From assembly GCF_900269665.1 (NCBI RefSeq), contig NZ_LT985361.1:6538400-6602399 (forward strand): DNA of 64,000 nt. The letters are read 5' to 3'. The translations under genes were made by a program, and so were the position numbers. Of the stretch, positions 34,989 through 44,586 are shown one piece after another. Numbering within the stretch: position 1 is the stretch's first letter; the number at the start of each line of letters is the position of its first letter. The DNA is from Nocardia suismassiliense (GTDB lineage Bacteria; Actinomycetota; Actinomycetes; Mycobacteriales; Mycobacteriaceae). The notes under the pieces were generated by a model that was not told the origin of the DNA, ran no database searches, and was given only the letters and a program-made list of their open reading frames with translations.

Positions 34989-35837
34989 ATGATGATCGTG
35001 GTTACCGGAGCAACCGGAAACATCGGCGCACACCTCGTGCGGACCCTCGCCGAGGCGGGCCGGCAGGTCACCGCGGTTTCACGAGGCGGCGGGGACGTGA
35101 CGCTGCCGGACGGTGTGCGCTCGGTGCGCGCCGACCTGGGCGATCCGGACAGCCTCACCCCTGCCGTCGCAGGTGCCGAGGCGTTGTTCCTGCTCATCAC
35201 CGGCGAGCAACTGGTGGGCGGACCGGATCCGGAGTTGCTGCTGAAGGTCGCTGAAGCCGGTGGTGTGCGGCGGGTGGTGTTCGTGTCGTCGCAGGGGGTT
35301 GCTACCAGAAGTGATGCCCAGGGCTATGCCCGGTTGATCGCCTTCGAAGAGGCCATTCGGCGATCCGGACTGGAGTGGACGCTTTTGCGGCCCGCCGGTT
35401 TCTACAGCAATACGTACGCGTGGGCAGAATCCGTGCGGGCCGAACGGACGGTCGCGGCGCCCTTCGGGGCGGTCGGCTTGCCGTCCATCGATCCCGCCGA
35501 TATCGCGGCGGTCGCGGCCGCGGCTTTGACCGAGGACGGGCACGCCGGGCAGGTCTACACCCTGACCGGACCCGAGCTCAGCACACCGCAGGAGCAGGCG
35601 GCCGCCATCGGTGCCGCGCTCGACGCACCGGTTCGATTCGTGGAATTGACTCGGGCACAGGCATATACGGGGATGTCGCAGTTCATGCCCGGGCCGGTGG
35701 TCGAGCACACGCTGTCGATTCTGGGGGAACCGACCGCCGCCGAGCAGGAGATCAGCCAGGACGTGCGGCGTGTGCTGGGGCGGGCGCCCGCGAGTTATGC
35801 CGAGTGGGCCGAACGTAATCGAGACGTGTTCGCCTGA
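34989..35837 (+). CDS. NmrA/QorB-like NAD(P)H-binding reductase
   Basis: A 282-residue atypical short-chain dehydrogenase. It has the N-terminal NAD(P)-binding motif VTGATGNIGAHLV, then VRRVVFVSSQGVAT and TLLRPAGFYSN. The catalytic Tyr-x-x-x-Lys of classical SDRs is not evident, as in NmrA/QorB relatives. ATG 34989 was chosen on the GGAG at 34982; ATG 34980 and ATG 34992 are alternatives. Divergent from and probably repressed by the TetR protein. Likely a redox-stress or quinone-related reductase. Confidence 0.85.
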   Translation: MMIVVTGATGNIGAHLVRTLAEAGRQVTAVSRGGGDVTLPDGVRSVRADLGDPDSLTPAVAGAEALFLLITGEQLVGGPDPELLLKVAEAGGVRRVVFVSSQGVATRSDAQGYARLIAFEEAIRRSGLEWTLLRPAGFYSNTYAWAESVRAERTVAAPFGAVGLPSIDPADIAAVAAAALTEDGHAGQVYTLTGPELSTPQEQAAAIGAALDAPVRFVELTRAQAYTGMSQFMPGPVVEHTLSILGEPTAAEQEISQDVRRVLGRAPASYAEWAERNRDVFA

Positions 35838-35924
35838 TTACCTGGCGCGGTTGCCTGACCGCCGGGCGAAGCTCGCCTGACCAGCAGGCATGGCTGCCGT
35901 CGTCTCGTCACCAGACGAGGTCGC

Positions 35925-36617
35925 CTACTCGACCTGGCCGAACAATCGAATGTGCTGTTCCCCCTGACGGTCTCGGGCATCGATGCCGAGGTCGAGCAGT
36001 TCCTCATCGAGTTCCTCCACGACGAGGGGCTTTTCGTCGGCGAGTGCGCGCCGACGAGCGCGCAGCAGGGTGTCGGCGGCCTTCCCGGTCTCGGGTCGGC
36101 CGTCGACCCAGCGAATGAAGTCCGCGCCGAACGGATCGTTCTGCGCTAGCCATGGATAGCCGTGATTGCGGAACGCGTGCTCGATATCGGTGCGGCGCAA
36201 GTCGTTTGCGCGGAACCGTGCGAGCCGGCGGTTGGCATGATCGGTGAGCACCAGGTCGGCGTCCTCGCGGAATACGGCGGCGACGTGTTTCCGCGGCACA
36301 TGTTGTGCGCGACCCTCTTTGACCAGTTCGACGTGGTCGTCGGCGACGGTGAGGGTCAGGCTCTCCTTGCGGCCGATCTCGAAAAGCACCAGGCCCGCGC
36401 CAATTCCGAGGCACGCCGCGGCCGGCACCAGCCAGACCGGCGGCACCGCCATCGCGACCTGGAGCGGACCGGGATCCAGGCCGACGCTGATCGCCCAGCG
36501 CCCGACCGGCGGCACCGCGAAGCCGAGGCCGCAGCCGACGGCCAGTCCGCCGATCACGAACAGCCAGCGCCACATCGAGGAGAAGCGCAGCACAGTAGGT
36601 GTGGAGGTGGTGGTCAT
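35925..36617 (-). CDS. YqeB-like membrane protein
   Basis: A 230-residue protein with two N-terminal membrane helices (about 15-40 and 55-82), followed by a soluble PH-like beta region (ESLTLTVADDHVELVKEG ... AAVFREDADLVLTDHANRRLARF) and a charged helical tail. It resembles the YqeB family, of unknown function. Its ATG overlaps the stop of the TetR gene (ATGA), so the two are translationally coupled and the protein may be the main target of that regulator. Confidence 0.7.
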   Translation of the reverse strand: MTTTSTPTVLRFSSMWRWLFVIGGLAVGCGLGFAVPPVGRWAISVGLDPGPLQVAMAVPPVWLVPAAACLGIGAGLVLFEIGRKESLTLTVADDHVELVKEGRAQHVPRKHVAAVFREDADLVLTDHANRRLARFRANDLRRTDIEHAFRNHGYPWLAQNDPFGADFIRWVDGRPETGKAADTLLRARRRALADEKPLVVEELDEELLDLGIDARDRQGEQHIRLFGQVE

Positions 36618-37219
36618 GGGTGCTCCGTTTCGATCGGCCGCAACAGCCGGGATACGGTCGCGCGCACCAGCGGGCGCGGGTCACGCGGGTGATCGGGGTC
36701 GGCATTGAGGAAGGCGCCGTCGATGACGGCGAGAATCCAGCGCGCGGTCTCCATGGGTTCGAAGCCCGGGTCGATCTGCCCGGTGCGGATGCCGCGTTCG
36801 ACCAGTGCGCCAAGCGCCTCGGCACTCAATCGCGCATCCTCCACAACGACCTTCGTCAGCTCCTCGTCCTGACCGAGGCGGCGCAGCAGCTCCACCATCA
36901 GCCCGGGTGCCGCCGGGTCCAACGCCTCGGCGGCCAGCGCGTCGACGATGTCGAGAATGGCAGCGAGACAATCGGTTCGGTCGATATGGCGGGCAATCAC
37001 CGCGGTGTGCAAGGGAATCGACAGCTCGAAGATCGAGCGGAAGACGGCGGCCTTGTCCTTGAAGTAGTAGAAGACGCTGCCCGAACTCAGTCCGGCGGCG
37101 CGAGCGATCTGCGTGGCGGTGGTGCGTTCGTAGCCGTGCGTGGCGAACTGCTCGGCGGCGGCCAGGGTGATGGCGTGCCGGCGTTCGGCGACACGATTCG
37201 GATCGACGGTTCTGGCCAT
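36614..37219 (-). CDS. TetR family transcriptional regulator
   Basis: A 201-residue protein with HTH at about 30-55 (TTATQIARAAGLSSGSVFYYF) and a helical C-terminal ligand domain. It is the first gene of a two-gene unit with the YqeB-like gene. A 7-bp perfect palindrome (37235-37254) lies 16 bases upstream and is a plausible autoregulatory operator, also positioned to affect the divergent gene at 37291. Confidence 0.88.
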   Translation of the reverse strand: MARTVDPNRVAERRHAITLAAAEQFATHGYERTTATQIARAAGLSSGSVFYYFKDKAAVFRSIFELSIPLHTAVIARHIDRTDCLAAILDIVDALAAEALDPAAPGLMVELLRRLGQDEELTKVVVEDARLSAEALGALVERGIRTGQIDPGFEPMETARWILAVIDGAFLNADPDHPRDPRPLVRATVSRLLRPIETEHP

Positions 37220-37234
37220 AGCCCGATCTTATCA

Positions 37235-37254
37235 TTAACTGATCGGCCAGTTAA
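37235..37254. promoter_or_regulatory. candidate TetR operator
   Basis: A perfect inverted repeat TTAACTG-ATCGGC-CAGTTAA in the 71-base gap between the TetR gene and the divergent DUF6196-like gene. Confidence 0.55.
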
Positions 37255-37290
37255 AGAATAATCACGAGCGACCATTGCTACGGTTGGCGG

Positions 37291-37734
37291 GTGGTGGATA
37301 TCAGCATCGAGACCGAAGCCCAAACGGCCCAACGACTTCGGCGGGTCATCGCGGAAGCGGACCTCGACGTGCACGACGGCGTGTGGTGTTTCCGGGAAAG
37401 CCCACTGGCCGAGCCGCCGCAGTTGACGCCGCGGACGCTCGCCGTAGTCCGTGACGCGGAGAGCTGGAGCGCGCTCGTTCCGTTCGCCGAGGCCGAGGGC
37501 GCCGAGGTGGAGAAGTTCGGCCTGTTCTCGTTCCACTTCCCCGCCGGGCTGGACAACAGCGGCTTCGTCGGCTGGCTGGCGGGTCACCTCAAACGCGCAC
37601 TCGGCACCGGGGTATTCATCGTCTGCGGCAGCAACCGGGACCGCGGTGGAATCTACGACTATTGGGGCTGCCCGGTCGAGTTGCTCGCCGCGGTCGAGCG
37701 GGAGATCGAGGCGCTGCGCACCACCGAGAGCTAG
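37291..37734 (+). CDS. DUF6196-like hypothetical protein
   Basis: A 147-residue soluble protein (GTG start, VDISIETEAQTAQRLRRVI). Conserved-looking parts are FSFHFPAGLDNSGFVGWLA, HLKRALGTGVFIVCGSN and YDYWGCPVEL. From memory this fits the DUF6196 family of actinobacterial proteins; the function is unknown. It is divergent from the TetR gene. Its stop TAG lies within CTAG (37731-37734), which also provides the stop of the convergent SSI-like gene. Confidence 0.65.
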   Translation: MVDISIETEAQTAQRLRRVIAEADLDVHDGVWCFRESPLAEPPQLTPRTLAVVRDAESWSALVPFAEAEGAEVEKFGLFSFHFPAGLDNSGFVGWLAGHLKRALGTGVFIVCGSNRDRGGIYDYWGCPVELLAAVEREIEALRTTES

Positions 37735-38129
37735 AAGACGGGCGTGGTCCGGGCGCTCAGTTCACACTTGTTGCCGAAGGTCTTCTCCCAAGTGACCGAC
37801 CTGCCCCGCCAGGTGCCGGTGGCCATCGCAGTGACCGGCTCGAAGACCTGCACGCAGACCGCGGTGGGATCGCCCGCGAGCTTGTCGAAGTCGCCGTCGG
37901 CCGCAGTCAGCGCCGCACAGGCCGCGTCTGCGGCGGGATGCTCACCGCCGGTGGGCTCACAGGTGAGGGCGATGCGCGTGCCGGCCGAGCCAGGGGCTTG
38001 CGGGGATACAGACAGGGTCAGGATCGACTTCGCCGGATTCGTGTCGTCGGCGGTGCAGGCTGTGGGAGTCAGGGCGACGAGCACAAAGCACACGGACGCT
38101 GAGGGGCGGCGGAGCGAAGGGGGCGTCAT
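37731..38129 (-). CDS. subtilisin-inhibitor-like (SSI) lipoprotein
   Basis: A 132-residue exported protein. A hydrophobic N-terminus ends at TPTAC, a probable lipobox. The mature part matches Streptomyces subtilisin inhibitors: LTCEPTGGEHPAADAACAAL, AVCVQVFEPVTAMATGTWRG and a terminal TFGNKCEL ... VF, including the four Cys that make the two disulfides. The exposed reactive-site loop usually found after the second Cys is hard to identify here. Probably a secreted protease inhibitor or a derived envelope lipoprotein. ATG 38129 was chosen over an upstream TTG. Confidence 0.75.
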   Translation of the reverse strand: MTPPSLRRPSASVCFVLVALTPTACTADDTNPAKSILTLSVSPQAPGSAGTRIALTCEPTGGEHPAADAACAALTAADGDFDKLAGDPTAVCVQVFEPVTAMATGTWRGRSVTWEKTFGNKCELSARTTPVF

Positions 38130-38190
38130 CGGTCCACTCAATCACGAGGCGCGGCGCGTTCCCCTTAAGTGCCTGCGAACTCGCCGCAGG

Positions 38191-38343
38191 GCGTGCCGAA
38201 TTCGGCGCAGTGGCTCACCGCGCGGTGCGACAGGTTCGGCGTCGTGGCTCACCGCAAGGCGTGCCGAATTCGGTGTGGTGGTTCACCGCACGCTGCGACG
38301 GATTCGGCGTTGTGGCTTCACCGCACGCTGGGCCGACATCCGG
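38191..38343. repeat. 34-bp tandem repeat, four units plus a fragment
   Basis: Units at 38191-38224, 38225-38258, 38259-38292 and 38293-38327 (35 bases), then a partial unit to 38343. Conserved core: TTCGGCG..GTGGCTCACCGC. Odd and even units differ systematically at their starts (GCGTGCCGAA versus xTGCGACxGx), so the true period is a 68-bp doublet. Noncoding, between the SSI-like gene and the priA end. Confidence 0.8.
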
Positions 38344-38418
38344 AGTGACGGGCAGTCGGTCGATTCAGCCGATCGCACCCCGGCGTTCCGGCGAGTGGCG
38401 CACTAGGCGGTCCTTCCC

Positions 38419-38562
38419 GACGTTCGCCGCCCCAATGTCCCACACGCCCCCCACCCGAACGTCGAACGGGACATGGCGGCCGATCTACTCGACGTCTGCC
38501 GCCACCATGTCCCACCCCACCCGGCCTGAAATGTCGCGCGGGACATGGCGGCGGGTCTGCTT
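38419..38562. repeat. 72-bp tandem repeat, two units, each with an internal hairpin
   Basis: Units 38419-38490 and 38491-38562 align without gaps and share GACGT, GCCGCC, ATGTCCCAC and GGGACATGGCGGC. Each unit contains an inverted repeat pairing ATGTCCC with GGGACAT and GCCGCC with GGCGGC. A truncated third unit may follow near 38565-38585. Together with the 34-bp family this fills the 38130-38687 gap. Confidence 0.75.
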
Positions 38563-38687
38563 CTTTGCCGCCGCCATGCGCCACCTGCGGCCAACAGCTC
38601 ACCGTTGCCGCACAACTTTGTGGCGCGCTTTCCGCACCAGGGGCTTGGAATCGAGAGTCGAATCCGCCACCGAGAGCGAGGCCTCGA

Positions 38688-41480
38688 TCAGCCGATGTCG
38701 ACCGGGTCGATCTGTACCCGCAGTGGCGCGTCCGAACGATGCGTACTGCGGATGGCCTGGGCGGCGGTGAGCGCGCGCGCGAGCGCTGCGCCGGACTTGC
38801 GGTCGACGCGCAGCAGGATGCGTTCGACTTCGGCGGGTGAGTCGCCGGAGGAGAAGGGTTTGCGGGCGCCGTCCGGTAGCGGGACGGGGCCGAGGACGTC
38901 GACGTCGGCCGGAAGGTCTGTGGCGGTGAGTAATTCGTTGATGGATTCGGCGGTGCCGTCGACGGCGGCCATGCGCACGGCGGGCGGGAAGCCTACTTCG
39001 GCGCGGGAGGCCAGCTCGACTCGCGCGTGACCGACCGGGTCCCAGCGGACCAGGGCCTGCACGGTGGGGATGCCGGGGTCAGCCATCACGATGACCTGAC
39101 CGCGCGACCGGACCAGGGTCGCGGCGGTCATCCAGCGGCGCAAGGCATCCTCGGACGCCCGGAGGTCGGCGCGCCCGAGCAGGGCCCAGCTGTCGAGCAG
39201 CAGCGCGACGCCGTAGCCGCCGGGCAGGACCGGTTCGGCGCCGACGGTCGCGACCACGACTTGCGGGCCGGGTTCCACCGTGTCGAGCATCGCGCCGCCG
39301 CCCGATCCGCGAATCGGCACACCGGGGAACGCCCGGCCGAGTTCCTCCGCGGTGCGCTGCGCGCCGATCACCACGGCACGCAACGCGCGCGACCCACAGG
39401 ACGCGCAGCGGAAGGCGGCCTCGGTGATGCCGCACCAGCGACAGTTCGGACTGTGCGCGGCGTCGCCTTGCGAATCACTGTGCCGCGCACGGCCGTCCGG
39501 TAGCGCGAGCGGTCCGTTGCAGTGCCGGCACCTGGCCGGGGTCCGGCATTTCGCACAGGCCAGCGACGGGACGTACCCGCGCCGCGGCACCTGCACCAGC
39601 ACGCCGGCGCCTTCCTTCAGCGCCGACCGCGCCGCGGCGTAGGCCACGCCGGGGATGCGGACCGCGCGTGCGACCGGATCCCGCTCCAGCGCGATATCGG
39701 TATCGCCGGGCACGCTGATCCGCGGCGCCGCGTCCCGCACCACCATCCGGTCGGCGACCAGGTCGTGCGCCCAGCCGGACTCGACGACCGCCTGGATCTC
39801 CGCGGTTCGCGCGAAACCGCCCGCGACGAACGCCGCTCCCGTCTCGTGCGAGCGCAGCATCGCCACCTCACGCGCATGCGGATACGGCGACCTCGGTTCC
39901 GCGTAAGTGTCGTCGCCGTCGTCCCAGATCGCGATCAGTCCGAGGTTTTTCGCGGGCGCGAACACCGCGCTGCGGGTACCGACCACCACCTGTGCCGTCC
40001 CGCGTAGCACCGCGAGCCAGCGCCGATACCGCGCGGCCGGTCCGAGTCCTGCGGACAAGCCGACCGCCGAATCCCCCATCAGCCGAGTGCATTCCGCCAG
40101 CACGCGATCCAGATCCCGCTGATCCGGCACCATCAGGATCGCGCTACGTCCGCGCGCGACCACCGCGGCGGCCAATTCCGCCAAGCGGCGCGGCCAGTCC
40201 TCCCCCGGCAACGCTTGCCACGCCGCCCGTGGACCTTTGCCTTGCTCCAATGCGGTCATGAACGCCGGGCCATGGATATACCGTCCCCATGGGCCGTGGT
40301 CGACAGTGACCTGCTGGTCGTCTTGCGCTGTCGCCGACCCAGACACAGGCTCGGCACCGCCATCGGCCGCGCCTGGCGTTCGACTCGCGTCGGTCGCCGA
40401 ATCCGCTTCGGTTCCCTCGGCATTCGCGGCGTTCGATTCCGGCGATGTCGGCGCAGCGGCGTTGCCTGCCGACGCGGACGAAACTTCGTGCGTCCCTGCG
40501 GACTCAGCCATCTCCGATGCGGCGCCGACCGAGCCGACCTCGCCTGCTGCACCATAACCGGCAAGCGAATCACTCACTCCACCAGCTGAATTGGCTTTCA
40601 GCGCCACCTCGGAGGACGACTGCGGCGACGGGCCAGCACCATCGGGGCCGGACGGCATGGGCGAGACATCTTGCGTCGCTATAGGATCGGCCGCAGAAGT
40701 TGCAGAGCCAGCGACGGACTCCGGATCAAGCGTGCCGGAATCGGTGTCGATCCGATCGGAAGCGGCGGTCAGGGATGCAGATTCCGACGACTGCACTGGC
40801 TCATTAACGCCTACTGGCGTAGTCGAGACATGTTGCGCGGCAACGGAGCTCGGCACACTCGAAACCCCAGCTGAGGCACTCGAATCCACCATCGGCTCAT
40901 CCGTCACCGAATCAGCTTCGGCCCCAGCCGAATCGGCCGACCCCACGTCCGACGCCGACTTCACCTTCAGCGGGACACTCGCAGCCGAACCACCGCCCCG
41001 CTTCCCACCCTTCGTCGCAGCCGACGAATCCTCTTGCGCCGCATCACCTTCGGCAGACTTCTTCTTCACCCCACCGGTTTCCGTGCGCGCATGCCTCGGC
41101 GGAATCGCCAACCGCAACACGTCGGCCCGAGTTCCCGCATACCGGGTAGCCACCGCAGTGGCCAACTGCAAAATCTCCGGCGTCAGCACCCGCTCACCGG
41201 AAACAACCCGTTCGAGCGGGACCAGCTTTCCGCCGTGATCACTGTGCGTGCGACGCTCCAGCAGGTACCCGTCGACCAGCCGTCCCGCAAAACGAACGCG
41301 CACTCGAACACCCGGCTGCGCAAGGGCATCCAGTTCAGGCGGCACCAGATAATCGAAGTCCCGGTCCAAATGCGCCGGAGACAGCAACGGGAGCACCCGA
41401 GCGATCGGGTGCTCCACGGCTGCGGGGCCCGCTGGCGGTACCCCCGGGATGGCGGGGGTTTCCGCCGCGGGTTTGTTCAC
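38688..41480 (-). CDS. priA: primosomal protein N' (PriA), with a long inserted linker
   Basis: A 930-residue protein; actinobacterial PriA is usually about 650-700. Residues 20-135 are the DNA-binding N-domain (RVLPLLSPAHLDRDFDYLVP, RVRFAGRLVDGYLLER). Residues about 136-395 are Ser/Ala/Glu/Asp-rich low-complexity with no homology I can see. The helicase-like core then begins (DDQQVTVDHGPWGRYIHGPAF). Walker A is not apparent and the DEEH box reads WDDGDD, as expected for actinobacterial PriA, thought to lack helicase activity. The zinc-binding Cys cluster is present (CAKCRTPARCRHC, CRWCG, CASCG). It restarts replication forks. Codon bias in the insert is weaker than in the flanks. Confidence 0.92.
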   Translation of the reverse strand: MNKPAAETPAIPGVPPAGPAAVEHPIARVLPLLSPAHLDRDFDYLVPPELDALAQPGVRVRVRFAGRLVDGYLLERRTHSDHGGKLVPLERVVSGERVLTPEILQLATAVATRYAGTRADVLRLAIPPRHARTETGGVKKKSAEGDAAQEDSSAATKGGKRGGGSAASVPLKVKSASDVGSADSAGAEADSVTDEPMVDSSASAGVSSVPSSVAAQHVSTTPVGVNEPVQSSESASLTAASDRIDTDSGTLDPESVAGSATSAADPIATQDVSPMPSGPDGAGPSPQSSSEVALKANSAGGVSDSLAGYGAAGEVGSVGAASEMAESAGTHEVSSASAGNAAAPTSPESNAANAEGTEADSATDASRTPGAADGGAEPVSGSATAQDDQQVTVDHGPWGRYIHGPAFMTALEQGKGPRAAWQALPGEDWPRRLAELAAAVVARGRSAILMVPDQRDLDRVLAECTRLMGDSAVGLSAGLGPAARYRRWLAVLRGTAQVVVGTRSAVFAPAKNLGLIAIWDDGDDTYAEPRSPYPHAREVAMLRSHETGAAFVAGGFARTAEIQAVVESGWAHDLVADRMVVRDAAPRISVPGDTDIALERDPVARAVRIPGVAYAAARSALKEGAGVLVQVPRRGYVPSLACAKCRTPARCRHCNGPLALPDGRARHSDSQGDAAHSPNCRWCGITEAAFRCASCGSRALRAVVIGAQRTAEELGRAFPGVPIRGSGGGAMLDTVEPGPQVVVATVGAEPVLPGGYGVALLLDSWALLGRADLRASEDALRRWMTAATLVRSRGQVIVMADPGIPTVQALVRWDPVGHARVELASRAEVGFPPAVRMAAVDGTAESINELLTATDLPADVDVLGPVPLPDGARKPFSSGDSPAEVERILLRVDRKSGAALARALTAAQAIRSTHRSDAPLRVQIDPVDIG

Positions 41481-41495
41481 TCGGCTGGCGTCGGC

Positions 41496-41559
41496 CTACA
41501 GGCCGACGGCCGCGCGCAATTTATCCGCCCTAATCGGATAGAGCCTCCCAGGGCAGGAC
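41496..41559. repeat. decayed duplicate of the metK 3' end
   Basis: This block aligns with 41590-41652, the last codons and stop of metK, with a 94-base offset and small indels. It still encodes IRADKLRAAVGL and a stop in one frame, against DRADKLRAAVGL at the real end. Located between priA and metK. Confidence 0.7.
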
Positions 41560-41589
41560 GACACGCCCACACCGGCACCGGCCCCATCC

Positions 41590-42801
<1,212 letters not shown>

Positions 42802-43013
42802 AGTTCTTCCCTCTCCCTCAACGGGTATTCCTCTGGTTTGCGACAGTAACGCGATGCCGTCACGCCGCAACCCTTCATCTCAGACTATGGCAAACCACTG
42901 ACGTTCCGAGCGTCGAGAGACCTCTATCTCAGACAGTTCGTCGCCCGGACCCCCCGGGCACCGCGGTGCCGATGGCTCGCCACTCGGATCATTATCCAGT
43001 CTTGCAATTGATT

Positions 43014-44237
43014 TCAGCGCAACAATGGCCCGAGCGCGTCGAGCACCCGGCTGGCGAGCAGCGCCTTCGACCCGTGGTCGAGCGACTGTTCGGTACCGTC
43101 CGCACCGAGCAGCCAGCCGTTGTTGGTGTCGACCTCGAACGCCTTGCCCTCGCCGACCGCGTTGACCACCAGCAGGTCACAGCCCTTGCGGGCCAGTTTG
43201 GCGCGCGCGTAGGTGAGCACATCGCCGTGCTCGTCACCGGTCTCGGCGGCGAATCCCACGATCGCGGTGCCGGGCAGATGGCCCTCGCGGCGCGCCTGCA
43301 CCAGACCGGCGAGGATGTCGTCGGTCTTGGTCAGCGCGATGACGTCCGGCTCGCCGGCGCCCTTCTTGATCTTGGCCGCGGCCACATCGGTGGGCCGGAA
43401 GTCGGCCACCGCCGCCGCCATGATCACCGCGTCCGCGCCGGCGGCGTGCTTGTCGACCGCGGTCTTGAGCTGTTCGGCGGTGGTGATGTGCACCAGGTCG
43501 ACGGCCGCGGGCGCGGCCATCTCGATGGTGTTGCCCGCGATCAGCGTGACGTGCGCGCCGCGCTGGGCCGCGACCCTGGCCAGGGCATAACCCTGCTTGC
43601 CCGAGCTGCGGTTGCCGAGGAAACGCACCGGATCCAGCGGTTCCCTGGTACCGCCCGCGGTGATGACCACCCGGCGGCCTTCGAGGTCGCGCGGGATGGC
43701 GTCGGCGCGTTCGAGCAGCAGCGTGGTGAGCCCGAAGATCTCCTCGGGCTCGGGCAGCCTGCCCGGTCCGGTGTCGGTGCCGGTGAGCCTGCCCGCCGCG
43801 GGTTCCATGACGATCGCGCCGTGCGCGCGCAGTGTCGCGACATTGGCCACGGTCGCCGGATGCTGCCACATCTCGGTGTGCATCGCGGGCGCGAACACGA
43901 TCGGACATCGGGCCGTCAGCAGCGTGGCGGTGAGCAGGTCGTCGGCGCGACCGGCGGCCGCGCGCGCCATCAGGTCGGCGGTCGCCGGGGCGATGACCAC
44001 GAGGTCCGCCTCCTGGCCCAGCCGAACGTGCGGCACCTCCGGCACATCGGTGAACACATCGGTGTGCACCGGATTTCCGGAGAGTGCTTCGAAGGTTGCC
44101 TTGCCGACGAACTGCAGCGCCGACTCGGTGGGGATCACCCTGACCTTGTGCCCGGTCTCGGTGAACCGCCGGACAAGCGCGCAGGCCTTGTACGCGGCGA
44201 TCCCTCCGCCGACGCCGACGACGATCCGTGTGGTCAC
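43014..44237 (-). CDS. coaBC: bifunctional phosphopantothenoylcysteine decarboxylase/synthase
   Basis: A 407-residue coenzyme A biosynthesis enzyme. Residues 1-180 are the FMN-dependent CoaC decarboxylase (VGVGGGIAAYKACALVRR, APAMHTEMWQHPA; FMN site). Residues 185-407 are the CoaB synthetase (VVITAGGTREPLDPVRFLGNRSSGKQGYAL, MAAAVADFRP). Located between rpoZ and metK on the same strand, the classical Mycobacteriales order. Confidence 0.96.
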   Translation of the reverse strand: MTTRIVVGVGGGIAAYKACALVRRFTETGHKVRVIPTESALQFVGKATFEALSGNPVHTDVFTDVPEVPHVRLGQEADLVVIAPATADLMARAAAGRADDLLTATLLTARCPIVFAPAMHTEMWQHPATVANVATLRAHGAIVMEPAAGRLTGTDTGPGRLPEPEEIFGLTTLLLERADAIPRDLEGRRVVITAGGTREPLDPVRFLGNRSSGKQGYALARVAAQRGAHVTLIAGNTIEMAAPAAVDLVHITTAEQLKTAVDKHAAGADAVIMAAAVADFRPTDVAAAKIKKGAGEPDVIALTKTDDILAGLVQARREGHLPGTAIVGFAAETGDEHGDVLTYARAKLARKGCDLLVVNAVGEGKAFEVDTNNGWLLGADGTEQSLDHGSKALLASRVLDALGPLLR

Positions 44238-44277
44238 TACGCCTCCGGCCTAGTTGAATTCACTGCGAGCAGTCCGG

Positions 44278-44559
44278 CTACTCGCCTTCGACGTGCTCGA
44301 GCAGGTCGGAGTGGATCTCGCGCATCGCGACCGAGAGGGGCTTCTCCTGCAGGCCGGGCTCGACCAGCGGGCCGACGTATTCGAGGATGCCGTCGCCGAG
44401 CTGGTTGTAGTAGTCGTTGATCTGACGCGCCCGCTTGGCTGCGTAGATGACCAGGGCGTACTTGGACGACGTGCGCTCCAGCAGCTCATCGATCGGGGGG
44501 TTGGTCAGGCCGATCGGAGTGTCGTATGCGGGAACGGTCTTGATGTCCGTACTGCTCAC
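44278..44559 (-). CDS. rpoZ: RNA polymerase omega subunit
   Basis: A 93-residue protein that stabilises the beta' subunit. It has the omega core TNPPIDELLERTSSKYALVIYAAKRARQINDYY and the actinobacterial C-terminal extension (PLVEPGLQEKPLSVAMREI). It is 27 bases downstream of gmk, 40 bases upstream of coaBC, and probably in the same transcript. Confidence 0.96.
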   Translation of the reverse strand: MSSTDIKTVPAYDTPIGLTNPPIDELLERTSSKYALVIYAAKRARQINDYYNQLGDGILEYVGPLVEPGLQEKPLSVAMREIHSDLLEHVEGE

Positions 44560-44586
44560 TAGGGGGGCTCCTGCGCGTTGGAAGGG

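Noticed and set aside
38191..38562. CRISPR-like array
   Set aside because: Units are contiguous tandem repeats with no unique spacers, and no cas genes are nearby.
42802..43013. Possible SAM riboswitch before metK
   Set aside because: No recognisable SAM-riboswitch core or kink-turn signature; the stretch looks like an ordinary leader.
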